Under the pieces are notes generated by a model that did not search any database, was not told the origin of the DNA, and was given only the letters and a program-made list of their open reading frames with translations. 64,000 bases of DNA. Source: Triplophysa rosa. Lineage: Eukaryota; Chordata; Actinopteri; Cypriniformes; Nemacheilidae. Within the stretch, counting starts at the first letter, position 1, and each line of letters opens with the position of its first letter. Shown here piece after piece: positions 1 through 51,200 of the stretch. Position numbers and translations under genes: made by a program. The stretch spans positions 7,249,319 to 7,313,318 of the forward strand of contig NC_079913.1 in assembly GCF_024868665.1 (NCBI RefSeq), read 5' to 3'.

Positions 1-296
1 TTAATTCTATTAAATCAAGACTAATGAACTATCGGCCCGCCAGCGCTGTGTATTTAACTTCATGTTTTACGGTCGTCCTAGCTGAACCGGGATCACGCTT
101 TTAATAGACAACATGTGACTATCTGTCATCATTTACAAGCACTCCCGGTCCAGTGAGGTTAAGAGGTTAAGCGTGCACTTCTAAAAAAAACCCACATGTA
201 TGTTCATTTAGAAGCTGACGGGCTGTGTGACGGGCAGACAGAAATCAAAACAAATGAAGCTGTTATGAAGAAAAATGACAAACGCTCATTTTCATC

Positions 297-440
297 GGTT
301 TTAAAACGGGATCCATCAGTTCCAATAAGAAGCCACGGGCTTTGATACAAACTCACGCCATCTTATTACCTGCTGGAATGGAAGGAACAGAGAATTTGGA
401 AAGAAGAGAGGTTTTGGATGGAAAAGAGGTCAGATATGAG
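297..440. repeat. Diverged direct repeat, copy 1
   Basis: Shares an ordered series of blocks with 757-912: GGATCCATCAGTTCCA, CCACRGGCTYTG, CTCAYGCCATC, ATTACC, and a purine-rich tail ending AGAGGTCAGAT. The copies are about 460 bp apart in the same orientation, and copy 2 carries short insertions. The origin is unknown, either a local duplication or two insertions of one element. Confidence 0.7.
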
Positions 441-756
441 GGTGAACAAAACTGAATATCTAACAACCAATCACAGCCTCAGCGTTATCCATATCTTGAG
501 TTCTTAATAACAAAGCAACGGCTGGTTGAGAGCAATGTTCTTCAACGTCTATTTTTAACCTTCATCTCTAACCCCTATTCCTAACACCCTGCCTGAAATT
601 GTAATTCCAACCCCGAATCCCAATCCCCAATCCTTAAACCATGATCTAATCCCCAGACGTTTCAACCCTAACCTCAAACCCAAAGGGCAATAATGATGAT
701 AGAAATGACGTTGTAGACTCCCAACAAAATGTCTAAAGCTAATTTAAATCATTTTC

Positions 757-912
757 ATAAAGGATCCATCAGTTCCACTAAAGGAAAGACAAAAGGAGAA
801 TCCACAGGCTCTGGTACAACCTCATGCCATCCCATTACCAACCAGAACAGAAGGAAGAGAATTAGAAATGGAGAGAGGCTCTAGATGTTCCGAGCAGAGG
901 TCAGATTCGTGG
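757..912. repeat. Diverged direct repeat, copy 2
   Basis: Second copy of the block at 297-440, with the same order of shared words and an extra ~12 bp of A/G-rich sequence after the first block. Both contain the same run of GAAGGAAnAGAGAATT-like purines. Confidence 0.7.
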
Positions 913-1673
913 ACGAGAAAGGCACGGAGAAAACATAAAGATGGGGAGCGGGGTGGAGGGTAGATAAGAGAATGATGTATAGGTAATCCTAGTTGCAGTT
1001 GCAGATGGAACAGAGGTAAAAGTGGTCTGGCTACAGTCTGGAGAGCCACTTTAGGGTTGATGAGACTTTGATAACCTGTAGCAGACGGGCTGTAACTTTA
1101 AGTGTGTGTGTTGGTTCTGCTCTCGCTCAGCGGCCGTTTACTCTATGTTGATATTCTCGGCTGCTAAACCGTCTACTGACCTCTTTTAAAACAGAACACT
1201 TGGCTTAAATATTATGGCCGCTCGACTGCCGTTCACTTACATTTCGCTGTAATAGCTATAATTGTGTTGGCTAAGACAGGTCAAGCTGTACTTCAATAGG
1301 CAGTCAAACTTCATGGCCTCTTAAATGGAGTTATTTCTTTATAGAAGCCAATTACAGAGCGAGATCATGCTGTGTATGAGGGGCTTTTCCAAAGAGACGT
1401 GAGCGAGAACGTTTTCCAAGTCTTGTGGAGAAACACAAAGTCTTGTAGAAGTGACAATGCAGGGCAATGATACTTACAGTAACATGAATTTCTGCAGATC
1501 TATGGCGAAAGCAAACATCGATCCTCAAGGGGGGATCGAGGTACCTCTATATGTCATTATGCCATTTGTGATGTGTTTCGTGTATGCGTTCGTATACAAA
1601 TTGAGCTGGTGTAGCTAGCATTTGCATACATGATTTAACGCAGACCTCGGTGGGTCGTAGTGGTATTGCAGGG

Positions 1674-2018
1674 GGCCTTAAGCAGAGCCATTGAGAGAGA
1701 GAGAGTTGCGTCAACTCCGTTGACTCCAATGGAACAGTTTTTTCACAGCAATGGCGGTTCATGGAGCCTCTCAATAGTTCCCGGAAGTTACTAGTAACGC
1801 ATGGAGCTGCGGCTAAACAGACCGCTTGTGATGAACTTTTAACCCATTTAAAGACGCAAGTCATTTAAGGAATAAAAAAATGTAAGAAATAAAGCATTTA
1901 AAGAGAAAATATTACTTCCTGGAACTATCTGAAGGCTCCATGAAGCACGTTGACACGTGGAAATTTTGAACTGCCGTTGTCGCGACTCTCTCTCTCTCAA
2001 CGGCTCTGGGCATAAGCC
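1674..2018. mobile_element. Foldback (MITE-like) element, ~345 bp
   Basis: The two ends are inverted repeats of each other: GGCCTTAAGCAGAGCCATTG at the left corresponds to CAACGGCTCTGGGCATAAGCC at the right, followed inward by matching GA/TC runs, the words TCATGGAGCC / GGCTCCATGA and a TAGTTCC / GGAACTA pair. The whole would fold into one imperfect hairpin. No coding capacity. Family not identified. Confidence 0.7.
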
Positions 2019-2174
2019 AAATCAAAAATGTAAAATGTAAACTGACTTTTTCCCTTCTGTTACACTTTGATACCATTTGTAAATAGTATGTAGTATTACG
2101 GATAACAAATACAATATTATTGTCATCTTCTTGTCACCTGAATAGGATTAGCAGATTTTTTGGTAGCACAGATG

Positions 2175-2383
2175 AAAAAATACTGTAGTATACTATAGCA
2201 TTAACTACAGTATAGTATAATTACTGTAGAAGCTATAGTATTCTGTAGTATTAAATATAGAAGATTGAGACGCTAAAGTAGACTTTACTATTTACTATAG
2301 TAAGCCCTAAATAGCACTGGTAGTATGTAGTCTTACTACAGTTGACTATAGTAAATACTACAGTAAACTAAAGTATTTTTTAA
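2175..2383. mobile_element. AT-rich foldback element with ACTGTAGTATACTATAG-type arms
   Basis: The left arm AAAAAATACTGTAGTATACT is mirrored on the right by ACTATAGTAAATACTACAGT followed by AAAGTATTTTTT. The interior is made of repeated TACAGTA / CTATAGT words. It resembles short non-autonomous DNA elements common in fish. Exact ends uncertain. Confidence 0.6.
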
Positions 2384-4795
2384 TGTGGAAGTGCTCATAA
2401 TTTACATGAAACCCTTACAAACTGGACTACTTTGTATATGTAACTACCAAGAAAAAAGTATGGACGCCTTGGAGCTTTTGATATGTCTTTGGGTGGCTTT
2501 ACCCCTCTGATATTTAACCCTTTAGTCTGATAAGCTAACATCCGTTCACAATCTGGGTTGAACTATTCCTCAACAGCGTAATGAAAGTCATGTGATTTTT
2601 TGGTGTTGTGGAGTTAAACTAACAAGTGGCATTTGACCCGAACGGGACATGTTAATGGGAGATAAACTAAACTGGACAAGCAGAGACATCCAAAGCCATT
2701 CAAAAGAGAGATGGGAGAACGTACAAGAGGTCAATGCAGTGAAGCCTTTACGTGTCTCTTTTGTCACACCAAGTACGGCAGCCCCCCAGGGACACATGAC
2801 AAACACACAGACTGCATGCTTCAACATAGCAACGCGAGACTGAGAGAAAGGTCAACACTGACAGGTGGCTAAAGGCGACATCACACTCTTACACTCAAAG
2901 CAATCATCTGTGATTTATCCAGCTTCCACCGTTACGCATCTTGACAGACCGTGTGTGTGCATATGTCGGCGAGAGTAACAGGTGTCTGGTCAACGTCTTT
3001 TTTCCTAGTTGTGGAACAACATTCTTATCCAACAAAATCGGAGGGTACTGATTGGTTAATTGGAATGTAGTTGATTCACGGAAATCTTGGTAAGTCGGAT
3101 GTGTATTTTTATAATCAGACATTGCCAATCAAGTCTTTCTGCAACCTTGAAAATGAAGACGTTGAAACGACAGCCTTATTCAACCTCAAGCATAAAGATA
3201 ATCGTATCGAACTCGTGTTAATTCCATCAATTATGCAGATTTGGACTTCCATATTTATCTCTGGGGCAGTTTCAACTTTCAGGAAATCAAAAGGCTCTCA
3301 AAACATACTTAATTTGTATTACTCAACCCATTTCCAGATATGATCTTATCTCCTGTTCTCCCTTCGGAGGGTGAATATTATTCTAATATCCACTCGGGAA
3401 ACGCAATATAGATATCAAAAGTCTTTCTAATGTACGACGGAAACATCCCCGTGCTATTTAAAACACACCTGTGACCCATCATTCATCAAACACAAACTTT
3501 CTTTCCATCTTTCTCTCTCGCAAGCATGCATTTAAACCCGATTAGCCGTCGGTAGGGCTTATGGCTCTCTGGCTACTTGTGTAACGCCAGACCCTGAATA
3601 CATTTCATTACATCCTAAAAAAACTCTAACACGCTCCTCCCTCCACCCCGTAATCCAATCACAGCGCGGCTAATGCACCTCTCTAATGCAATCAGCCAAT
3701 GGGAGCATTCACTGCGGCCCCACTGGTCACATGACACCCCGGCGCAAGCCTGTGCGGAGAACCATGTCAGGCTAATGCTATTTTAATGCATTTCCTAATG
3801 CAATTTAGCATGAGCTAGACAACCTCCCCCCTCCCGACTCCGATTCTGCCCCAGTGGACATCACAAATCAATTTCTGACATTTCTAAAGAGACGATGATC
3901 CCTGTGTTGGCACTGAGGAAGGAGGGATAATGATAGTCTAATGTGATTTGTGAGCCAAGGCTAATCCTGAAACAGGCTAGTCTCTGCTCACTTCCCCTTT
4001 ACCAACATGCATTACTATTGGGGCTAATAGGCCACATTAAGATATATGGAGCCAAAATGTCCTATAATTGTGATCCTCTTCAGTTACAAGTTTCCAGCGA
4101 TGTCTAATGGCCAAGACTGTGTCCACTTTCATGACACTTGTGCCATGATCAAGTTCTCCTGGGAAAGTTTGTATATACGAGTAGCGAAGAAGTAATTATT
4201 ACACTTTAATCAAGTTTCGGTTAAAAAATTATTTCCTATTTAATTTCTCTCTTAGTGAAGCTGCGCACACACCGCCATCAGCTTTGTCGCTGTGTGTCTT
4301 TTTTTATGTTTACACACATCATGAGCGACGAAATGTCATATCAAATAACAAAATGACTCACAGTAAATGAGTAACTTAATCGTTTGTTTACTGAAGGTGC
4401 TTACAAGAGACAAATGACGTGAGCTCCGTTGACTGAGCAAATGATGAGCGACTTTAGATAGCGACTACCAAAGTTAAACTGTTCTTAATTTTGTCAGGGA
4501 AGTCACCAAGCTCCCATTGAAATGACTGAGATCATGTCGCTCTGTTGCTGCTATTCGCTGGCAGGGTAAATGATGCTTTAGTGACAAATATTTTTTTAGC
4601 ACTACCGCAACAAAATGAAGAACAAAAGATGTGCATTATAGTATAACATCAGTATGTATACAATACATATATTTTTGTACTGCTATAGTTCAGTTTGTGT
4701 TTCTGCTAAGCTTTACCGAATCAATGAATTAACGAATGAATCAATTTGTGTCTGATGAGTGTCTGATTTGTGTCTGACTGTTCCTCTGAACTCAC

Positions 4796-43578
<38,783 letters not shown>

Positions 43579-43727
43579 TGCTGATTAAACAACTCCGTTG
43601 GAGTTTAACCAGCACCTCATGTAATTCTTGTCAGTACTTTCTAACACTAAATAGTCCTAAAATTGACAGGTGGGGGGGTTATAGTGCCCGTCCACTGGTG
43701 CCACACGTTCCCGTTTGGAAACACAGT

Positions 43728-43790
43728 GTGCTTCCGGGTTCAGCCCCGCCCACCTATGAGTAGAAAAGAAAAACAATTCTCATTGGATGA
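43728..43790 (-). promoter_or_regulatory. chchd3: Probable chchd3 core promoter elements
   Basis: About 150-200 bp upstream of the chchd3 ATG lie CTTCCGGG (43731-43738, ETS/NRF2-type), CCCCGCCC (around 43744-43751, Sp1-type) and a plus-strand ATTGG (43782-43786), which is CCAAT in the chchd3 direction. ETS and Sp1 sites are common in promoters of nuclear genes for mitochondrial proteins. The start site itself cannot be placed. Confidence 0.45.
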
Positions 43791-44594
43791 GCGGAAAGCG
43801 TTACGCCTTAAACGGGTCTCTATTGGACAAAAAAAAGAAACAGTGGGATTTGTTATATTTCGTATACATAACAACTTTTGTTTTTATATACATTAATAAT
43901 ACAATGCCGTTCATATTTATTTTGACATGTTCTTTTATTTATTATTCTCTTTATTTCTTAAATGCCTTTATTTATTTTACTTTTAGTCACATAATTTATC
44001 TTCTATTTTGTCTACATATGCATTATATACACTTTGTCAAGTTTCTAAAAGGTAACAAATGCCACATTTTACTCTACTATATAAAAGAGTTAAAAAGAAA
44101 GTTAAAAAGAAAAAGTTCTCTTCGTGTCAAAGGACTGCTGTGGGTATTTCGCGATGTAGGTCTTCTGTCCTTCAGTGGGTGGCTGTCGTCGTCTATGATG
44201 CCCCAGATGTCAACGTGACAACATTTTATCCTGCACTAGGTGATGATAAATAACCTCAGACCTGTGTCATCAGCAAAGGACAGTAGATTGTTCAGAAATG
44301 ATCGGCCTCGGAGGACGCCGATAAGAACTTATGGTACCGACTGGAGTCGGAGGCGCTAAAAGAAAAATAACCTCGACGTCTCAGTGATTGTTTTCTCTTT
44401 TGAAGGGGCACAAAATTACCCACTATGTTATCTCTGCTGTCCACGGACACATCAGTCAAAGAGTAGACTGCCAGATCGACCCTTTCCCACACAATCAATG
44501 CCCTTTCCTCCCTGGTTTGTTACAGCAGAGATCGTCAAGAGATACAAGGGGAGCAGAGCCAAAGCAATATATCCTAGAAACGGAACATAATTAA

Positions 44595-44598
<4 letters not shown>

Positions 44599-44674
<76 letters not shown>
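44599..44674. repeat. (TC)n microsatellite, ~38 units
   Basis: An uninterrupted TC run in the chchd3-exoc4 intergenic region, about 500 bp upstream of the exoc4 start. Pure polypyrimidine-polypurine tracts of this length can form triplex DNA, and their length usually varies between individuals. Confidence 0.95.
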
Positions 44675-44679
<5 letters not shown>

Positions 44680-45044
44680 GTTCTCAGTTCAGTTTCATTT
44701 TTTTGTTATTAATTTGAAAAAGAAAGAAAGAATGAGCGAATTAATAAATTAATGAATTAAAAAGGTGCAATACTGATACATAGTGCTATGTAAAATAATG
44801 CAAATAATATAAAGAAACAAACTAAAATATAAGTATAGCACAATAAAATAAGAAAGTAATATAATATCTGTCTACTTGCGTCATTGAATCATCCCCTAAC
44901 TGCAGTACATTATTATGTTAACAGATTTTTATAAAAAATATTATTATTTTAAACATAGTATGCTTTCGTCTATTTTATGGTATATTATAACATTTCCAAA
45001 TTTTTCGTTGAAAATCCGAACGCTCTCCTTGTAAAAAAGGGTCA

Positions 45045-45181
45045 TTTTGACCAATAGGACTACATTTCCCAAAGCGCACAGCGATCAGCTGTTAATGGTG
45101 AAGAAGTTTTCTCATTGGCTGACAATCACGAGGCCATGCGACGTTGTTTGGGTGTGCTTGTAGCGGAAAAATGGCGGCAGA
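45045..45181 (+). promoter_or_regulatory. exoc4: Probable exoc4 core promoter
   Basis: Upstream of the exoc4 ATG are a CCAAT box (45051-45055), ACTACATTTCCC (45059-45070), which resembles the ZNF143-associated motif ACTACAATTCCC, an inverted CCAAT (ATTGG, 45114-45118) and AAAATGGCGGC over the start codon, a YY1-type site. There is no TATA box in the usual position. This is the usual make-up of a housekeeping promoter. The motif calls are by eye. Confidence 0.55.
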
Positions 45182-45250
45182 TACAGGCAGATACAGGAGC
45201 GCTGTCACCAAAAGCAAAGACCCCTCCGGTTTACTTATTTCTGTCATAAG
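45171..45250 (+). CDS. exoc4: exoc4 coding exon 1
   Basis: Encodes [20 protein letters not shown] then LLISVIR (last Arg split), matching human [29 protein letters not shown]. The start context AAAATGG is favourable. The ATG overlaps a YY1-type motif (AAAATGGCGGC), common at promoters with short 5' leaders. Donor GTGAGC. Confidence 0.95.
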
Positions 45251-48200
45251 GTGAGCAAGATGTTTATATGATATCCGTGCTCTCCATCTTGCGGTCAGTG
45301 TCCTGAGTTCTGTCTGCATAAGGAAAAGCACCGTGAGGGACAGCCAGTTAGCATGTTTGCTAACCTACATCCTGTTATTCTTTAGGTTTTAGGCCTATGT
45401 CACAAATTATATGACGTTAATGTACCTTTACACTTTATTGTTTGATGTGTAAGATTTTCTAAATGGTCTTATACTTAATTGAGAGTTTGGAATTATGCTA
45501 AGGCACTTGTTTTAAACGAACCGTGTATGTTGACAAAACTGGCTGTCAAAATAGAGGCGGTGTTTCAAAGTTAGGGATTTGCATACCTAGAAACTAGGGG
45601 TGAAACGGTTCAAATTACTCACGGTTCGGTCTGTGTCACGGTTTTAGAGTCACGGTTTCGGTTCGGTTCGATTTGTGCTATGTTCAGGGAAAAGGGACTA
45701 CAGACAAATAAAAATAAGAACAAATAATCAAGCTACAAGTAACAGCACCAATAAAACAACAGAGCAAAGCAGAAAATTAAATAAAATACTGTATATATAC
45801 CTTTTAAGGTAGAAATGGATTAAAGTAATCAAATAAAACATAACATTGCATATGTACAAATTAAATAAAGATGAATCATAATTGAAGTTACAGAAGCTAT
45901 TGAGTCACAAGCAATGAGTGATTTCCTTGACTTTTAACAGACAGCAGGAATATGCTGCTGTCGCTTTAAGAGGAATGAAACACATCCAGAACACTGATAC
46001 TGTGTGAATTTGTCCGTTTAAGCGCTTCAAAGACAACTCAATATTTGCGCCATGTCTGAGACTTTCCTTATGCGCGCTTCGGATCTTCTCACAGCGCGCA
46101 AGAGAGTTTTCTTCTGCATCATCTTGCACTTAAATGTTTAAATTGGCAAGGCTTGAATGAGTGTAGTTTAAACAGCAACAGGTGCTGTTCAGGTCTCACC
46201 TGCACTCGCGCGCTCACAACACCGGGTGATGAAAGCATAAATGACTGGTCATATTACAGCATACGTCAATTGAAATTTGTCTACGTTATTTGATTTGTTT
46301 TAGGTATTAAATGTGTATCCATCGACAAACATACATTAGCTGAACTTTGTCAGTCTGTTTTATGCATTATCATTTTTAACGAACCACATTATAAATGCGT
46401 CGTCAGATTTAAGATGAACCGCGGTCCAAGCGCGTTGGACCGTGTGCTGAACCGTTGGTGGAGAACCGTGCGGTTCAATTATTTACCGAGAACCGTTACA
46501 CTCCTACTAGAAACCATAGTTGGTCTTCAGTGTTCATGAGCTGATATAGCCAGTTTTGTCTATGAATTTGCTTTATTAGGTTTGTGAATAGTCTTGATGC
46601 ATTGACGTGCAGTCTTGTCTAAAATGCTGTCTAGGTAGGCAGGTTGCTAGGTTTTGAGACAAATATCCTATTTTCCCAGTATGTCATGTCTTTATTTCTG
46701 TCTGTAGGTGACTATATAGGTGGTGAGACAGTTAGAGACTGATCCCAATAATGTGCAGTGATAAAGCACTGTTTTGCATTCCTTTTTAAGATATTCTCAA
46801 AATTGTCTTCAGTCATTCCTAATATCTCTTGATGGCTGGTTACATTTTTTTAATCCAGATTACACGTCATACATTAAACATTGACACAGTTACATACATA
46901 GATTTCCTATTTCTTCCACTGTCAGAGATCCCTCACTTGCTTCATAGCTCTTTACCTCTTTTTTACCCATCATTCATGTCCATTAGGATGTCCTCAGGCC
47001 AATTCAGCGAGGTCACGAAAGAGCGTGTCTACTGGTGGAATCCGTATCTGCATGATCTGTGCTTCTCCACTGAGTACTGGCATTTCTAGTCTCTCTTTTC
47101 TTTCTAGCTCTCTCTCTCTCCTCTTTTTCAAGCTCTAGGGAGTGCGATGACTGTAATGAGCTCTTTTGGGAGATAGTGTGCGGCTTCCTTTACTGTGTGA
47201 TTTAAAGCCACGCCGCAGTGGAAATGAGTCAGGACTGACTTTGAGAGCTGAGTGGTGCTGTCTGGCAGTCTGCCGTCTGGGACGCTCTATGAATTGGCAC
47301 GGGCCCAGACGGCTCTCAGAGTGGGTGGGCGTCTGATGATGGATTGTGAAACTGTCGCAATGGCCAAAATCCTATCACATCAGGCAGAATAATGGTGATG
47401 GGATGAGCCTATAGGTTCAGCCATGTCTGTTGCATTCATGCTGTTCTGTGTAGAAGATGAGAAGAAGTGTAATTCAGGCGAATACAATTTTCCGGTGTCA
47501 GAAGACCTATTCAAAAATAACATTAGTACCTCCTCCATTATATCTTCAGCAGTTAAAGCCACTACAGCATAAAACAATAAAACATTGCATTGCCTGGCAA
47601 CAAGCCCTTGAAGGTTCACCAAAAAACGAAAATTCCTTTCTATGTGCTTATTTTATTACGAACCTGTTACCTTTCAATAGCGTCCAGTCTTGGTTGATCT
47701 ACAGTATTAATTAAAAATAAGTGAAAACTGGGGCTACGAAGAATGACAAAAAGCACCATAAAACAATCATAATAGTGGTCCAGATGATACTTTAGTGATG
47801 ATTTTGTCCCTATTCACTTTCATAATATGGAAAATAAAGACAAGGAAATTCTTAAAAAATGAACTTTTAACAAGTCATTTATTCTGTTTAGACAGATACT
47901 GCCAAACTAAACAACACCACCTTTAACTAATTGTAAAAATGTGTGATGTTCAGGACCCTGTCCAGCAGTGATGACGTGCAGGACCGAGAGACTGAGAAGG
48001 GCCGTCTGGAGGAGGCATACGAGAAGTGTGACCATGACCTGGACGAGCTGATTGTCCAACACTACACAGAACTCACCACGGCCATTCGCACCTACCAAAG
48101 CATCACAGAGAGAATCACCAGCTCTCGCAACAAGATCAAACAGGTGTGTAGCATCTGCCCGCTTTGTACTTTTTATTAACATCATTGTATGCTTTAGACT

Positions 48201-51200
48201 AACATCTCTATCCTTTATAAATCTATACAAATATAGTTAATGCTTCTCTGTAAAGCTTTGTACAGTAATAACGCATCATAAATTTAAATGGTGCACCCAT
48301 ATGCCATTTCATACCTTTTTGGAGCACAAACTATGAAATTGACAAAATGTTGCAGTCAGCTTTTTCCCATGCAATTGCACTGAATGGGGACTGCAGCTTT
48401 CAAGCCTAAAAAAAAAGATGTAAAGCACCGTAAGATTGATTGAGTCTTTTCGGACAGATCACTCGGTTCTTTTCAAAGATGCGTCTTAAAAATTAATTCA
48501 CAATTCTACTTTTCATTGCATGTGAAAATTAGGGACATAAAGAAATACTTCACGTTGTCGGACTGTTGTTTTATAGATACAGCGTTTGTTTGTTTTTGTT
48601 CAGGAGCTGGCAGAGATGAAATTCAACTTCTGCTGTAATCTGAACATTCATTCTCACACAAACTGCTTTCAATCTGTTATGAGAACGGTTCTTATTATTC
48701 ATCCAGGGAATGACTAATGAGACGAAATCAGAGGGTTTTGCTGTAAACAACACCTTGCGGTAACGATTCAATTTGAAAAGGAACATGAAAACTGAATCAA
48801 CTGTTGTTTAATCAATTTGTTAGTTGTTTTTACTTAACCATAGCTCTTGTTCATGTAGTCTGATGGGTCATCCCTTAGGTATCAGATGAGCGCTGTCTTC
48901 CCACATACAAACGCATTCATTCAGTCTTACCTAAGAGAAAATCGAGGAGAGCAGCTCGATGATAGGTGCTTAGGGACCCCCAATCACCATCTTCACCCCC
49001 TCATTATTATTTAAGGACACAGGTGAATGAGTTTGTTTATTACGCTCTTGAAAGACGCGTTCGAGTCAAGGAGCCATGCAGCATTTGCATGTAAGCTGTA
49101 AACTCTGCACAACCAGTGAAACAAAACACTGTTCATTAATTCTGCTGTTTTTTTAACCCAGCATTGGGAATTGTTCACGTTTTGTAAGCTTCTCTGAGTA
49201 CATTAAAATGCACTAATGACTGCTCCCCCCCCCCAAAAAAGCTCCAAAACACGGTGAGGCGTCATAAAAGGAACATTAGGAATCGCTAGTAATTATACAA
49301 GTCTTCGATGTTTGAAATAATGACCTTGAAAATTAGCCACTAACTGCACGGCATGCTCGGGCTTTTATCTACGGTGAAATGTTTGTTTAGCTTCTTCTCC
49401 CCTGCTGCCAACACACATGAAAATAATTATGCTGAGAACTAAGAGCTGTGAAAGGAAACTACCAAGCCGATGCCTGTTTTAATGAGTGTGAACTCTCAAC
49501 TTTTCCTGACACCATGTGTGTGTTATTGGTTTTAGGTTAAGGAGAACTTGTTGTCCTGTAAGATGCTCCTTCATTGTAAGCGAGATGAACTGAGGAAGCT
49601 CTGGATCGAGGGTGTTGAGCACAAACACGTTCTCAGCCTTCTGGATGAGATTGAGAACATCAAACAAGTTCCTCAGAAACTGGAAGCATCCATGGCCAGC
49701 AAACACTACCTGTATGCTACAGATATGCTGGTGAGTTTATGTTCATACTGTGAATGAAAATGTGTGAATGTGTTTTTCATCTAAAACTGTGAAAAATCGT
49801 AAATGGAAGGTTTGGAGTATTTAGTGGCCAAAAATCCAAAACAAACCAGAAATGTTTAATATTTAATTCTTCAAAATAGCTGATTTACTTTATAACAGCT
49901 TTGCATGCTCTTGGCATTCTTCCAACCGACTTCACGAGGTGCCACCTGGGACATTTTTCCAACAGTCTTGAAAGAGTTCCCATGTTTGCTGGGTGCTTGT
50001 TGGCTGCTTTTCCTTTACTATCCAGTGCAACTCGTTTTCAAAAAAAGTTTTGTAAGTTTTAGCGAACTGTTTAAATAATTCAATCCAATTTATTTCTTCT
50101 ATCTTTAGACTATTGGCTTAACTGCTACCTCTTTCCTTTCCCAGTTCCTTTTTGCCTTTTTTATTTGTGTTCCTTCCTCTCATCTCCATTCTCCGTTGCA
50201 TCCCTCCCAAATCTGTTTCTACAAAAACCACGTAAACACAGACATGCACACACTCCGAGCGCCTGCTGGGATACGCTGTACCTTCATTTGCATGAACACA
50301 TACTTGACTTCATGACCCCTCCTCCTTCTGTCAAAGACGATGCACCAGGAGTGCTGCGATGGCCCTCCAGAGCGCTATTAACAGGCCATTAGCTTCCCTC
50401 TAATCAAATACAGTCATTCAGAGCCATTTTGATTTAATAAATATAAACAAGCAATCGCCACTCAGCAGTGGCCGGTGGAAGAACGTTAGAGAGAAATGGA
50501 AATATGAGGAAAAGGCAGGGAGAGATCATAAGATGGATGGAGGAATGAAGGTAAAGGTTGCATAGAAGATCAAGGCTCTGGGACATGTGAGCTCGGTCAG
50601 GTGAATGAAATGAGCAAATTGAACTTATCATCCACACGACTGCTTCAGATTCGGTTTGCAAATGCAACAGCACGGTGAGTAGTCGCTCATACGCTGCGGG
50701 TCCAGGACGGCATTAAAGCAAAGCCTGAGGGAACTGGACTCGTTTTTCATTTTAAGTTGCACTTTGTTCTTAGTTTGTCTTTTCTTTTCCGTTTGCGTTG
50801 GATGTATGAAATAAATGGAAAATGTATATTTATAGCCTAATGTTTTGAGTGAGAAAGTAATTTATAAATGCCAATTTAATTCACAGCTTGGATTTATTTT
50901 CACTATTACAAACACATCTTAAACCAGCCTAAGGAGGCATGCAGGTCTAGTTCAATCAGGGATCTGTGTGTGGAAAATAGAGCAATTGTTACATATATGT
51001 GTTTGTGTTATTCATACTTCATGTGTGCCGATAAACTCTGAATCACGCCTCATTCAACAAGCAGCCCCATACTTCCTTATGCTCACTGCAGGAGTCGCCC
51101 ATGCACACAGCATAGTGAATATTCAGCATCACTGCAGTCCAACACACTGCATTTTCCTTCCTGTAATACCTTGATTGGAGGAGAATTGTTATTGTGCTAT

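Larger units (their letters stand above)
1..4795. other. chchd3 intron 7 (partial), with repeats and a possible enhancer
   Basis: No coding exon was found. The stretch holds a pair of diverged direct repeats (297-440 and 757-912), two foldback elements (1674-2018 and 2175-2383) and a gene-free, moderately GC-rich block around 3640-3860 rich in TAATGC motifs. The CHCH exon expected next in chchd3 is not here. Confidence 0.7.
43579..45170. promoter_or_regulatory. Intergenic region between divergent chchd3 and exoc4 starts
   Basis: 1592 bp separate the two ATGs and no other gene is visible, so this stretch must hold both 5' leaders and both promoters. The two ends have promoter-like motifs (listed separately). 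The middle is AT-rich with a TC microsatellite at 44599-44674. Whether there is one bidirectional promoter or two separate ones cannot be settled from sequence alone. Confidence 0.7.

Noticed and set aside
540..690. Run of CCCTAAC/CCCAAT-like words resembling an interstitial telomere
   Set aside because: Too irregular; there is no sustained TTAGGG/CCCTAA repeat.
1..4795. Search for the chchd3 CHCH-domain exon (twin Cx9C)
   Set aside because: No minus-strand frame shows the expected Cys spacing after a splice acceptor; the Cys-containing frame at 1547-1864 lacks the pattern and covers a foldback element.
44452..44676. Arg-Glu repeat open frame
   Set aside because: Translation of the TC microsatellite between the two genes.
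45905..46129. Minus-strand frame inside the hAT element as a domesticated transposase exon
   Set aside because: Only 74 residues, with no recognisable zinc-finger or hAT C-terminal motif; probably a remnant or chance.
47620..47880. Another Angel-like copy
   Set aside because: Only loose similarity in word order; too decayed to support a call.
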